Part shown: positions 1 to 10,466 of the stretch, piece by piece | Numbering within the stretch: position 1 is the stretch's first letter | Layout of the letters: every line of letters begins with the position of its first letter | Assembly: GCF_027595985.1 (NCBI RefSeq) | Contig: NC_073305.1 | Coordinates: 82,555,126-82,619,125, forward strand | DNA from: Sorex araneus | Lineage: Eukaryota > Chordata > Mammalia > Eulipotyphla > Soricidae | Direction of reading: 5' to 3' | DNA length: 64,000 bases | Program-made: the position numbers and the translations under genes | Notes under the pieces: generated by a model | Databases searched by the model: none | The model's input: only the letters and a program-made list of their open reading frames with translations | What the model was told of the DNA's origin: nothing

Positions 1-19
1 ACAAGTAGTAAAGTTTTTA

Positions 20-180
20 GTTTGTTTTTTGGGTCACACCTAGTGATGCTCAAGGGTGGCTCTGTACTCAGGAATTACTGCTTATGGTGCTCAAGGGACA
101 ATACAAGATGCCAGGGGTCAAACCGTAGTCAATCACATGCAGGCAAATGCCTCACCCTCTGAATCATTACTCCAGTACAA
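20..180 (-). mobile_element. SINE-B copy
   Basis: A gggtcacacc body after a T-rich run, then the antisense of a tRNA-like head ending near 'attactccagt'. The T run at the left is the reverse of the A tail, so the element lies on the minus strand. It is diverged from the younger copies in the window. Confidence 0.75.
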
Positions 181-189
181 AGCCTTAAG

Positions 190-335
190 TACTCTTTTTT
201 TTTCTTTTTTGGGTCACATCCGGTGATGCTCAGGGGTTACTCCTGGCTCCGCACTCAGGAATTACTTCTGGCATTGCTCAGGGGACCATATGGGATGCTG
301 GGAATCAAACCCAGTTTGGCCGCATGCAACACAAA
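190..335 (-). mobile_element. SINE-B copy, head lost to AT repeat
   Basis: A poly(T) run leads into gggtcacatccgg and the usual body with 'ggaccatatgggatgctggg'. The copy stops at 'ggccgcatgcaa', and the remaining tRNA head is replaced by the AT-rich repeat that follows. Confidence 0.8.
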
Positions 336-555
336 TTATTATATACTTCATACAATATATACATATATATACTATATAAATATTATAGAATATAAATATA
401 TTTATATCATATATATCATATAATGTATTATATCATATATAATAATTGCATTATTATATATTATATAAATTCTATAATATATGATATAAATATAAATATA
501 TCTAAATATATATTATAAAAGATATTATTTATATAATATATATAAATATATACAC
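336..555. repeat. AT-rich low-complexity tract
   Basis: About 220 bases of nearly pure A/T made of imperfect TATA and ATAT units. It begins exactly where the SINE head should continue. Confidence 0.85.
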
Positions 556-559
556 ACAA

Positions 560-1905
560 TTGTGTGTTCCAAATGATTTCCCAAGTAAGTCAGACTCAGC
601 AAGTTGAAGTGATCTGGGAAATGCACACACATGTCACATATGTACTTTCCCTGTCATCTATTATGGACGGGATGCTTATCTCTGTGTCTTTACATAGCTC
701 AATTCCCTCTACATCCTGGCTTTTTCTTTGACATGCCTCTTTCATGATGATGGGGTTCTTTCCTGGTTCTTTGTAGTGGAGACTTTATTTCTCTCACATG
801 TTACAAAGCCCCAAACCACAACATTGTGTGGATATATCTAAGATTTAATTGTTGCTTCCAGGACATGTCTCTTCTTTCCAGTATCAAAAAAAAATAGACA
901 AATAAAATACAAAGAAGCAAAAACCTAGCTTCTTTGAATCTCAGAGCAGCAACTATACTATTGTTACTTTATGCTTGCTGTTGGTTTCTGGACTTCTGGC
1001 TTTTTCCTCCCTGAAAACTTTCACTCTTGACTTTTTATATTCTATCTCATCTTTCATCATTTAGGGTAACTGTAAAATCCACATAAGTGAAGCAGTCTTC
1101 ACCTTGAGCTATTGGTTCTTTAATATCCACACATGAAAGGATCTTTTTTTCTATCCCACTTCTCATCATTAAGCCACATGCAGAATCTTGCTGATGACCA
1201 GCCTAGAATTTGCTTTACCATAAGTGACAAATGATGACCCACCGGATTCTGTCATATTCTAACAAAACAATCCTTTAGTCATACCATTTTCTTACATTTC
1301 AAATCTAAGCTCACTAAAGAAAACCTTTGCTCTAGAGGTAGCCCTCTGGGAGGTGGGGATGAGGTGCGAAGAGTTGAGGGGAGAAGTGGGGGATGAGGGT
1401 GGGATCAATGCCACAGGCAATAGGGTTTATCCTTATTAACCCTAGACTGCAGTTCCTATTCCCAACTGCCTTTGAGGAGAATCATAAATCTGCACTTGCA
1501 GCAAGCCCTTTTTTCTCTATTCTCATAATTGGCCTGGAACTGAAGACAGATTCTGGTCTCAATTGCCTTCGGGACTTGAATTGCTCTCTGCTAGACGCTA
1601 GGAAGAGTAATAACAAAGAAGGAAAATGGTAACTCTGAGTGTAAGGTCTAGTCCAGAAGCAGTTTCAATAAGGTCTTTATTGTTTCTGCTTCCCACCTCT
1701 ACTTTTATAAAATCAAACATTCTTTGCTTCGTGAGCTTCCATTCTTAAAACAGACTTCAACCAATGTATTTTTACTTTAACACTTTTCCAAACTATGTTG
1801 GTCTCTCTTGTTTAAAGGTATAAGGTATGCCTCTTTTGGCAGTTTTCATCTCTCCAGTGTTAATCCAAAAACCTGGCATATAGAAGCTGCTCAATTTAGT
1901 AAATA
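560..1905. other. No gene seen
   Basis: Unique-looking AT-rich sequence. The longest open frame (about 79 codons, 1393-1632 plus) has no recognisable domain and no coding signature. Confidence 0.6.
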
Positions 1906-1908
1906 CTG

Positions 1909-2160
1909 AGTATCACTGTACCACTGTCATCCCATTGCTCATCGATTTGCTTGAGCAGGCACCAGTAACATCTCCATTGTGAGACTTGCTGTTACTGTTT
2001 TTGGCATATCAAATACGCCATGGGGAGCTTGCCAGGCTCTGCCTTGCGGGCGAGATACTCTTGGTAGCTTGCCGGGTTCTCCGAGAGGGGCAGAGGAATA
2101 GAACCTGGTTCGGCTGTGTGCAAGGTAAACACCCTACCCGCTGTGCTATTGCTCTAGTCC
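1909..2160 (-). mobile_element. SINE-A copy, near full length
   Basis: It reads 'atcactgtaccactgtcatcc' into the SINE-A body (gttactgtttttggcatat, then gcttgccaggctctgcc) and ends in the antisense tRNA head (cctacccgctgtgctattgc). The minus orientation follows from the head being at the right. Confidence 0.9.
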
Positions 2161-2164
2161 AATG

Positions 2165-3685
2165 CTACTCAGCATAAAAGACTGAATGGAAGGCCCAGTC
2201 AATGTTTTGGTAAAGCAACATCATTGACCTGGAAAAAATGAGCAGTCCTGAAGACTGACCCTCTGAAGTGGTAGTACTTGCCCATACTCTACATCCCTAA
2301 TGTCATCAGGAGAAGCTGCAGAGGGTCTGCGATGGAAACACACATAATGTATTGTAGCACTTTTAGGTCGTGGATACTCTAATGATATATGTACATTACT
2401 TGGTTGAACTGCATGGAGAGAAAATTCTAGGCAGCAGGAAGGAAGAAAGAAGTAAACTTTTATTGGTTACATGATTGTAATATCTATTCACTCTACTAAG
2501 CAAGAAATTCATAGAAGATAAGCAACTTGCCAAATAGCCCATGACTTGCAAATTATACCTTTCAACAAGAGAAACCAACATTGAGGTCCAGGAAACTCAG
2601 AACACCAATTTGCTTTCTAGAAAATTGATGTCATTATGGGTTAGATTTTGTAATGAGAAGCTTTTCATGTTTGAGATAGAAAATTCCTTCTTTTGATGTT
2701 TTGGAGCAAGTACCTCAGAATTTCCCTTCTCTGTTTTAGAAGCAGCAGGTACATTGTGTGCAAATTGTGTACATTGTGTAATAACTGTGCTCAGGAAGAA
2801 GATTCCAAAAGAAATATACAATAACACCTTAAAGAGAATCAGTTAAACATATTATGATTTTGTAAACACACATTAAGAATAGAATGTGGAATTTTTTCTA
2901 GTTTTTTTTCTTTCTCCTATAGTTGTGAAATTACGAAGTATTTCTTCAGGTCAACACCCTCCAAAGAAAAGAATGCATGGGAATGGCCAATAAAACATGG
3001 GCTATCTAAGTAAATTAGTCATCCCTGATGGATCTGTTGACACTGAAACTGCTTTTGGATCACTCTGTGGAGGAGGTTATGTGGGGTCTGAGTCAGGGAA
3101 GATGGCACCGTGAAGAACTTCTTCGCTGTGGCTATTGTTAGCTTCTGAAGTTTATTGCAGCATGAACACCCAGGACTTTCCGATCAGTAGATCACGAAGG
3201 AGTGGGATCCCAGGGTCTAATCAGAAGAGAGATGAAGAGCTTCTGAGAAGAAATAGTTCACTTCACGTGTGAGAACATTCGATGCTTGTGATATGGTGGG
3301 GGGTGGCTGCTGAGAGAGTGCACGTGACTCAAGGTTGCATAAAGGGAGGATAAATGTTTGATTTTTTCTGTGCCATCATAAGACTGCAGCTGAAAAGCTG
3401 GGTCTAATTCTGAATTAGTTGCATGCAGTGTCCAGGAGAGATAGAGACCTATTGAAATATCATCCATAGTCCCCAACACAACTGTAACTGTGTCATCCGA
3501 AGAACAGTGGAAGGAACTGGAGATTGTCTGTTTTATTTTTGTTCTGACCATGAGAGCCCTCAGGGAACAAGAGAGAGCTCTTCAAATATTTAAGGATCTG
3601 TCCTCTAAACAAGAGGCTAGCTTTATCCTAATGGGGTCAAAGGGTGGATTCTGAGAGGATTCCCTTTTTATATACCACTTTTTAT
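2165..3685. other. No gene seen; one leader-like ORF
   Basis: AT-rich sequence with scattered short open frames. A 76-codon minus-strand frame at 2597-2827 starts with a hydrophobic stretch resembling a signal peptide, but it opens with GTG and has no recognised homology. I do not call it a gene. Confidence 0.55.
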
Positions 3686-3687
3686 AT

Positions 3688-3727
3688 GCCACAGCAGAGC
3701 CTGGCAAGCTACCCATGGTATATTCTA
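3688..3727 (+). mobile_element. SINE-A body fragment
   Basis: A 40-base piece, 'cagagcctggcaagctaccc' followed by 'atggtatattc', matches the middle of SINE-A on the plus strand. It is cut off by a TA run. Confidence 0.55.
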
Positions 3728-3750
3728 TATATATATATATTTATATATAT
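3723..3750. repeat. TA microsatellite
   Basis: A short TA run between a plus-strand SINE-A fragment and a minus-strand SINE-A copy. Confidence 0.8.
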
Positions 3751-3963
3751 AGCAGTGTAGCACTGCCATCCCGTTGTTCATTGATTTGATTGAGCGGGCA
3801 CCAGTAACGTCTCCATTGTGAGACTTGTTACTGTTTTTGGCATACGGAATAAGCCATGGTAGCTTGTCAGCTTCTGCCGTGTGGGTGGGTAGCTTTCTGG
3901 GCTCTCTGAGAGGAGTGGAGGAACCCAGGTCAGCCCTACCAGCTGTGCTATCACTCTAGTCCC
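3751..3963 (-). mobile_element. SINE-A copy with small deletions
   Basis: Clear SINE-A body (gagcgggcaccagtaacgtc, ttactgtttttggcata) and head, with several internal deletions compared with the other copies. Confidence 0.85.
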
Positions 3964-3990
3964 ATATATGTATATGTGTATATATGTGTG

Positions 3991-4031
<41 letters not shown>
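3963..4031. repeat. TA/TG microsatellite
   Basis: Alternating TATATG, TATA and ACAC units, directly next to the SINE-A head. Confidence 0.85.
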
Positions 4032-4032
<1 letters not shown>

Positions 4033-4034
4033 TT

Positions 4035-5790
4035 TTCACATATGAATGCTTTTGCATTTTTCCAGCGAGCACAGAAAGTTGGAAGCAGTGTGGTGGGGAC
4101 AGATTCCTGTCCTCAGAGGTACTGTACGCATCCATACCACAAGGTCACTACAAAGATCTCTAAAGAAAGGATCTCACAGCAAAAATTCAGAAATTCTGAT
4201 TTATACCATCGAGTATTTCTTTCTCTTTCTTGCAGTTCTCATAGGTGGAGTAATGAAATTCACTCTTTACTTCCAAAAGTGCTATAAATTGCTTTTTCTG
4301 AGCACCTCTCACCATGAGAATGCAGCAGAGAGCGAACAATTGGTACATATTTTGGGTTTATGGACTCAGACCTTCTATTTTTCTCCCAAATTATATTGCC
4401 ATTGTAAGTCATTTTTCTATTTTTCTTGAGTCACATACCGTTTTTTCAGTAGCCTCTAATCTTTCCTCTCACTATTGATCTTTCCAACTTGTTCTAAACT
4501 TCTTTAGGGGATTGAAAATGGTCAATTATCCCATTTGAGTGGTATATAAAATTTATTTGTGTCTCTCAGTTTTGTACTGCATGTCACACCAAATAACACT
4601 GGCCTATTTATTTCTAAAAAATTCTGCAAATGCATTCTCAACTTTCTTTTTTTTGTTGAATTATGTTGACCCAATTTTTTGAATATGTTCTTTTTAATAC
4701 TAACTGCTTCTAGCTCCAGATTTCTTGTCAATTTTCCTCAACACTTTCCAGTCATTTGGGTTTTTCAATGCTTGACCATTTAACATCTTTATACCTGAAT
4801 TTCTTGATTTTCTTCCCTGCGAGATTTAGGACACTTCTCTATTATCAGTTGACGTTGCAGTTTTCTTAGTTGTTCTGAATCAATAATGAAGATGTAAAAC
4901 AACATTTGACTCCAGGGGCTACAAGTGATACAACTCTTACGCATGATTCATTTCTATTCATTTGTTGATGCTGTCAGCTTTCCAATAATGGAAATGTGCA
5001 AAGTCCAAGAAATTTCTGAGTGAGCTTTTGGAAATATCATCTAAAACACTTTCTGAAAGTCTGATCACATGGCATAGTGTGATCATCATGGCTTTTTAGA
5101 TAAGTTAGGAATTTATTGATTTTTATCTTTACTACTAGATTCACATCTCACCAAACTTTTGTTGAGTCAGACATGCTAAGCCCATTTTATTTCCTCTTGA
5201 AAGAAAAAAAAACCTGTCTATTTAGAAATATTTGGATATTGTGAATTCAGTTTAATTTAATAAATTACAACCAGGTTATTGTATATGTGAGAAACATATA
5301 AGGAGTAAATGGATAGGTTTTAATTTAGGATATAAATAAAGATTGAGAGCATAGTCTTAGATATAATGAATAATTGTAACTAAAAGCTTGAATAGCATTT
5401 ACTAAAATAGCTACTTGGAAGTTTCTTGGTTGGTTATATTGAGGCAGGAATACAGGCAGTGAGAACCTCTGGATGTGAAACTTCAAAAGTAATAAAACCA
5501 AGATGTGACCAGGAGTTCTTACCACCACCAGCCATCTCCAGACTGAGGACTACAACTCATTTTTTGGCTATGGGAAAGTGTAAAGTGAGCAATAGATCTC
5601 CTTTTGAAGTGTTGTCCCTACATCATTATGTTATTTTACCCTGTAATGAGTCAACAACTATCTCACCTCTTGCAAATAAGATTCATAGAAAATTTGTAGC
5701 ATTTGACTCAAAAACTTCCCTTATATTCCTAATAAATTTATGGTGTCTTTAACAGAGTTTTGAATAACAGGTGAGATGATTGATCTATAG
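4035..5790. other. No gene seen
   Basis: Unique-looking AT-rich sequence. Overlapping plus-strand open frames of 103-127 codons at 3976-4429 start in or next to the microsatellite and have no recognisable product. Confidence 0.55.
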
Positions 5791-5794
5791 AGAG

Positions 5795-6545
5795 GAGGCA
5801 GTTAATACCACTTCTGGGAACATATCCTGAAGGTATAAAAATGCACAGTAGAAATGACATCTGCACCTGTATGTTCATTGCAGCATTGTTCACAATAGAC
5901 AGAATCTGGAAACAACCTGAGTTCCTGAGAACAGATGATTGGTTAAAGAAACTTTGGTAGACCTATGCCATGGAATAATATGCAGCTGTTAGGATAGATG
6001 AAGTCATGAAATTTGCTTATCAGTGGATGGTCATGGAGAGTATCATGCTAAGTGAAATGAGTCAGAAAAAGGGACAGACATAGAATGACTGCAATCTTTT
6101 TTGGAATATAAAATAGCATAATATGAGACTGACACTCAAGGACAATAGACACAAGGGCCAGGAATATTGCTCCACAGTTGGAAGCTTGCCTCATGAGCTG
6201 GGGGAGAAGGCAGCTGGAATAGATAAGGGATCACTAAGTCAATGACGGTTTTGAGGAATCGTTCTGGATGGGAGATATGTGCTGAAAATAGATAAAGGAC
6301 CAAATGTGATAGCCTCTCAATATCTATATTGCAAACCATAATGCCCAAAACTAGAAGGAGAATATGGCGGAAATTTCCATAGAGGCAGAGGGAGGGCTAG
6401 GAAGGGGGGATACTGGGGACACTGGTGGTGGAAAATGTGCACAGGTGGAGGGACGGGTGTTCGATCATGGTATGACTGAAACTCAAACATGAAAGCTTTA
6501 TAACTATTTCTCATGGTGACTCAATAAAAAATAAAAAGGAAAAAA
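5795..6545 (+). mobile_element. L1, 5'-truncated: ORF2 end plus 3' UTR
   Basis: The first ~270 bases translate, with interruptions, to the conserved C-terminal end of L1 ORF2p (for example MEYYAAVR and ESIMLSEMSQ). The Sorex-type L1 3' UTR follows, then a caataaaaaataaaaa tail near 6525-6545. The whole 5' part is missing, as in most L1 insertions. ORF2p is the endonuclease/reverse transcriptase of the element; this copy cannot encode it. Confidence 0.88.
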
Positions 6546-6951
6546 GGAAAGAAGGCGCTAAAATCTGAGCTTAGAGGAAATGTTTATTTATTGAGAGGAG
6601 CAGGTACAACACAAGATAGCCCAGTGACTATACCTTTTTCTAAAAAGAGCAAAAATACTTCTGCTTTATAGAAGCTAAAGGCTTTTTAAAATGTTCCTAT
6701 TGGTGTTTTTTTTGCTCTATAGAAGCTAAGTTTATTTTTCTCATATTGAGCATTCAACTTTCCCCCCAGGTTTGCAAGCAATCATTGAAATTTTCTAGGA
6801 AGTGGATTAAAATCCGGGACAGATCAAAATACTCAAGAGATCATGCAGCAGAAACAAAAGGCTTGATACACTGAATGAAGACCAACTGAAGTCACAATTC
6901 CTTTTCCTTGACAACACCCTACAGCAGACTCTTCCCGGTACCCTAAAGTCT
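6546..6951. other. No gene seen
   Basis: Unique-looking sequence between an L1 tail and the left TSD of the next insertion. Confidence 0.6.
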
Positions 6952-7816
6952 CAAGTGCAAGCATCTTTTTTTTTAATGCGACCCCACTAGGAGTTGCAAC
7001 CCAGTTTTATTTTTGGTTGTGTTTGCTCTTTACTACACATGCAACTTAAGTTTGTACATGAACACTATATACAATGTTAGTAACTGTTCCTGGATAACAA
7101 GATTGTGGGTGTTTAACGTTCGTTTATATATATTTATGTATTTCCTACTGGACAGTTTCATTGGGGGTAGGCTTTTGGGGAGGGAGGGAACACACCCAGG
7201 AGTGATCCAGGCTTAGTCCTGCCTCTGTGCTGGAGGCGCGGGGATCACTTCTGTCGGTGCATAGATGACCCTTTGGGTGCTGGGAATGGAACCCGGGTCT
7301 GCTGCATGCAGGACAAGCGTCGGCCCGTTGTACTGTATCTCCCCGGCCTGGAATAGCATTTCTAAAAACCAGGAGGGAAATACAAGCAGCGATGAATCCG
7401 TGAATGGAAACAGGCTTCGCTTGAGTGAAGCAGGGCGGGCACAGGGCTGCACGGCGGGACGGATCTGGTCCCGGGCGCCCCCAGCCAGAGACCGGAAACA
7501 CGCCACGGCACCCCGGGAATTGTGGGTGCCGCAAGGCCACCGCTCTCCCAGGCGAGACCGTGTGTTCAAGAGCAACGGGAATTCCTCTTTCCCTCTACCA
7601 TCCTTATCTCCGTCTAACCCGAGCGCGGTCTTGGGCACTTCTGTCGGAGATGCTTGCAGGGGAGATCGGGAGGGTGAAGGTTTTTTTTCCTCCCCGCCCC
7701 GACTAACACGCAGGCCTGGCGGGCAAACGCCGGGCAGAGGCTGTTTCTGTGGGGATTAGGTACGCGGCCCGGGTGCCGGCAAGGTCGGCGAACAGGCTCA
7801 CGTGCAAGCATCTTTT
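6952..7816 (-). pseudogene. Processed retrocopy of unidentified CpG-rich transcript
   Basis: Flanked by near-identical 18-base direct repeats (6952-6969 and 7799-7816, one mismatch; gtgcaagcatctttt is perfect). Read on the minus strand it starts in a CpG-dense segment (about 7380-7800), passes through a SINE-like stretch, then an AT-rich 3' part. It has an AATAAA signal near 7006-7011 and ends in a run of nine A at 6974-6966. TSD, poly(A) signal and A tail show an L1-type retroposed RNA. The CpG-rich 5' end suggests a source transcript starting in a CpG island. Minus-strand open frames reach about 140 codons, but I recognise no protein, and the source could be a long non-coding RNA. Confidence 0.8.
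7150..7355 (-). mobile_element. Diverged SINE-B-like segment inside the retrocopy
   Basis: The stretch 'gtgctgggaatggaacccgg' followed by 'gtctgctgcatgcaggacaa' is recognisable SINE-B head sequence in antisense. It lies in the same sense as the retrocopy, so the source RNA may already have contained it. Confidence 0.6.
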
Positions 7817-8376
7817 AAAAGACCTGTAAAACAAGCTTTGCAAAGTTAAATGGGGTAGGCAGAGCACACTGGTGCTTCTCAAGAGTTACCTATATCCCTG
7901 TGATTCCTTTACTTTATGGAGTCTTCTCTTTTCTCCCATTTTCTAAATAAGACCATGTTTGTTTCATTGTCTTCACCCGCAATGCTCTTCTTCAAGAATT
8001 GATAAAGAACCTAGGAAACCTGGTGGAGGTCAGGATTCTTTTATTTCCTGTGAAGGGCATAAACTCACCTCAGCCTGGGAGCCAGGACACTGCATACATT
8101 CAGTGGGATGACCAGCTCCTGTGCTTTGCAGATCAAACGAGTCTCAAGTGCAGCTTGATGGCAGCCTGAGAGGGGTTAAAAGTGTGCTGAGGAGCTTAGG
8201 CAGACTTTTATAAATCCCTGGGATACTTTATCTACAAGTTTTGACAGTTGTGGCACCCTCTTTCTGTGGTGGCTTCTTCTTCCCTTCGTTGGTTCCCCAT
8301 TTACCCTAATGACAATATAAACCTATTCTTGGGGTATTTTGAGATAATTGACCATTGTGTTGAAAATATTAACATT
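7817..8376. other. No gene seen
   Basis: Unique-looking sequence without coding signal. Confidence 0.55.
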
Positions 8377-8390
8377 TAGTTAACTTTATT

Positions 8391-8545
8391 TATTTATTTA
8401 TCTATTTATTTATTTAGGTTTTTGGGTCACACCTGGCAATACACAGGAATTACTCCAGGCGGTGCTCAGGGGACCATATGGGAATCGAACCTGCTCGGCC
8501 GCGTGCAAGGCAAAAGCCCTACCCGCTGTGCTATCCTCCAGCCCC
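8391..8545 (-). mobile_element. SINE-B copy with 13-base TSD
   Basis: Full SINE-B body and head. The direct repeat tagttaactttat occurs at 8377-8389 and 8546-8558. The left flank is a TTTA-rich tail. Confidence 0.9.
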
Positions 8546-8931
8546 TAGTTAACTTTATATTTTAATAGAAAAGAAATTCTGAATTTTGGTAAATAAAAAA
8601 GTTGAAATTCAAATAGCTATATGCATTGCTTTTCTTAAAGTTATAACTGTAGTGTACCAACCTGAGGAAAAATAGTGAAACAACCATTGCTACTAACCCC
8701 TGCTTAGGTGTTAATAAAGTAGACTACTAACCTTTCAATGTTCCCCACTGTTGAGCTACAATATCACCTTTTCCAGAGACCTTTGTATCTTGATTGTGAA
8801 CACTTAAATTTGGGAAGGAAGATTAAGCACAAAGAAGGAAGATCAAAACACCATGATTCCTGGTTTTGAAGTAGCTGTTTGGATGAAGCTATTTTTCTGT
8901 AACTCTTGCAATTTTCTTTCTTTGGATGAAG

Positions 8932-9035
8932 GGGTGGAATTTAGGCCACACTCAGCAGCATTCAGGGTCACTCTTGGTACAGTGCTCACGGAGAACTCCT
9001 GGTAGTGTTCAAGGGACCAGATGGTGCTGGGGATC
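8932..9035 (-). mobile_element. Old SINE-B-like copy, split by a younger SINE
   Basis: The diverged body 'ggccacactcagcagcattc' and 'gggaccagatggtgctgggg' is interrupted at 9048 by a plus-strand SINE-B. Weak similarity resumes after 9252. Confidence 0.65.
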
Positions 9036-9048
9036 AAACCTGAGTCTT

Positions 9049-9251
9049 GGGGCCAGAGTACTAGTGCAGCGGGTAGGCCATTTGCCTTGCACTAGGCCAG
9101 TCGACCTGGGTTCAATCCCTCATATCCCATATAGTCCCCTGAGCACCTCTTGGAGCGATCCCTGAGTGCACAACCAGGAATAACCCCTGAGCATTGCAGG
9201 ATGTGACCCTCCCAAAAGAAATCCACCCTCCCCCCCAAAAAAACCCCAACT
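9049..9251 (+). mobile_element. SINE-B copy nested in an older SINE
   Basis: It begins ggggccagagtactagtgcagcgggtag-like (tRNA head, A box), has a B-box-like 'gggttcaatccc', and ends in a CCCCCCAAAAAAA-type tail. Near-identical 13-base flanks (9036-9048 and 9252-9264) are its TSD. Confidence 0.85.
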
Positions 9252-9368
9252 AAACCCGAGCCTTCTGAGTGTATAGCATAAACTCTAGATTACTAAACCA
9301 TTTCTATGGCCCAATCTCATACAATCTGCTTTCAGTTAATTTGTAAAGTGGAGATAACTCCCCCTAGA

Positions 9369-10118
9369 AACAGTATCTGATATTTTCTTTTTTTCCTTAA
9401 CCAATAGAGTATGTGTATTATATTTTCTTTAATTAAAAATTATTTATTTTTTAATATTTAAATTTTTTAAATGAATCACCATGAGGTACAGTTACAAACT
9501 TTCGTGCTTATGATTCAGTCATACAATGATCAAGTACCCATCCCTCCACCAATGCCCGTTGTCCACCACCAATGTTCCCAGCATCCCTCCCACCACCCCT
9601 ACCCCATCCCCTCCACCCCACCCTTGTCAAGGCATTCCCTTTTGCTCTCTCTCTCTCTCCTTTTGAGTGTTGTGGTTTGTAATAGAGGTATTAAGTGGCT
9701 CTCATGTTCGGTCTACAGTCTACTTTCAGTGCGCATCTCCCATCCCGAGTGGGCCCTCCTAGCACCCTTTACTTGGTGGTCCCTTCACTATCTGAGCTGT
9801 CTTTTCCCCCAGCATGTGAGGCTGGCTTCCAAGCCATGGAGCAATCCTCCTGGTCTTTATCAAGGACTTGGAAACATATCCCCTGCTCATGGATTGGGAG
9901 AATTAACATTGTCAAAATGGCAATACTCCCCAAAGCATTATACAGATTCAATGCGATCCCTATAAAGATACACATGAAATTCTTCAAAGAAATGGATCAA
10001 ACACTCCTGAGATTCATATGGAACAACAAACACCCACAAATAGCTAAAGCAATTCTTGGGAAAAAGAAGATGGGAGGCATTACCCTCCCCAGCAACAGTA
10101 TTTGATATTTTCCTTTTT
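9369..10118 (-). mobile_element. L1 insertion with 5' inversion (twin priming)
   Basis: The left part (about 9465-9866) is the L1 3' UTR in minus orientation. The right part (about 9868-10095) is L1 ORF2 in plus orientation; its translation contains [19 protein letters not shown] and [18 protein letters not shown], typical of the ORF2p region after the reverse transcriptase. The pair is bracketed by a ~24-base direct repeat (from 9369 and from 10094, two mismatches). Opposite polarity inside one TSD pair is the signature of twin-primed L1 integration. About 70 AT-rich bases (9393-9463) lie between the left TSD and the 3' UTR and may be a degenerate tail or a 3' transduction. Confidence 0.85.
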
Positions 10119-10203
10119 AGTTATCTGTGACATAGGAAATTTCGCTATGGTATTGCCAATACGTGTGATTTGTGCTTATGTTTTGCCTGTTATTACTCTC
10201 AAT

Positions 10204-10454
10204 CACTGTCACTGTCACTGTCATCCCATTGCTCATCGATTTATTCGAGTGGGCACCAGTAACATGTCCAATGTGAGACTTATTGTTACTGTTTTTGGCA
10301 TATCAAATACGCCACGGGTAGCTTGCCAGGCTCTGCTGTGAGGGCAAGATACTCTCGGTAGCTTACCGGGCTCTCCATGAGGGGCAGAGGAATCGAAACC
10401 GGGTCAACCGTGTGAAAGGCGAAACATCCTACCACTGTGCTATCACTCCAGCCC
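10204..10454 (-). mobile_element. SINE-A copy with perfect 12-base TSD
   Basis: The direct repeat attactctcaat at 10192-10203 and 10455-10466 flanks a full SINE-A. The element's 3' end (cactgtcactgtcactgtc in antisense) abuts the TSD with no poly(A), which defines the true end of this SINE type. Confidence 0.95.
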
Positions 10455-10466
10455 ATTACTCTCAAT

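Noticed and set aside
1909..2160. tRNA genes at the many tRNA-like heads
   Set aside because: The A and B boxes belong to SINE heads; no head folds into a complete cloverleaf without the SINE body attached, as far as I can judge by eye.
2597..2827. 76-codon minus-strand frame with a signal-peptide-like start
   Set aside because: It opens with GTG, has no recognised homology, and frames of this length are common in the window.
7265..7759. 164-codon plus-strand frame in the CpG-rich region
   Set aside because: The segment is a retrocopy on the minus strand; high GC alone lengthens chance frames on both strands.
9471..10105. 164- and 136-codon plus-strand frames as host genes
   Set aside because: They cross L1 3' UTR in antisense and an L1 ORF2 fragment; the recognisable part is L1 ORF2p.
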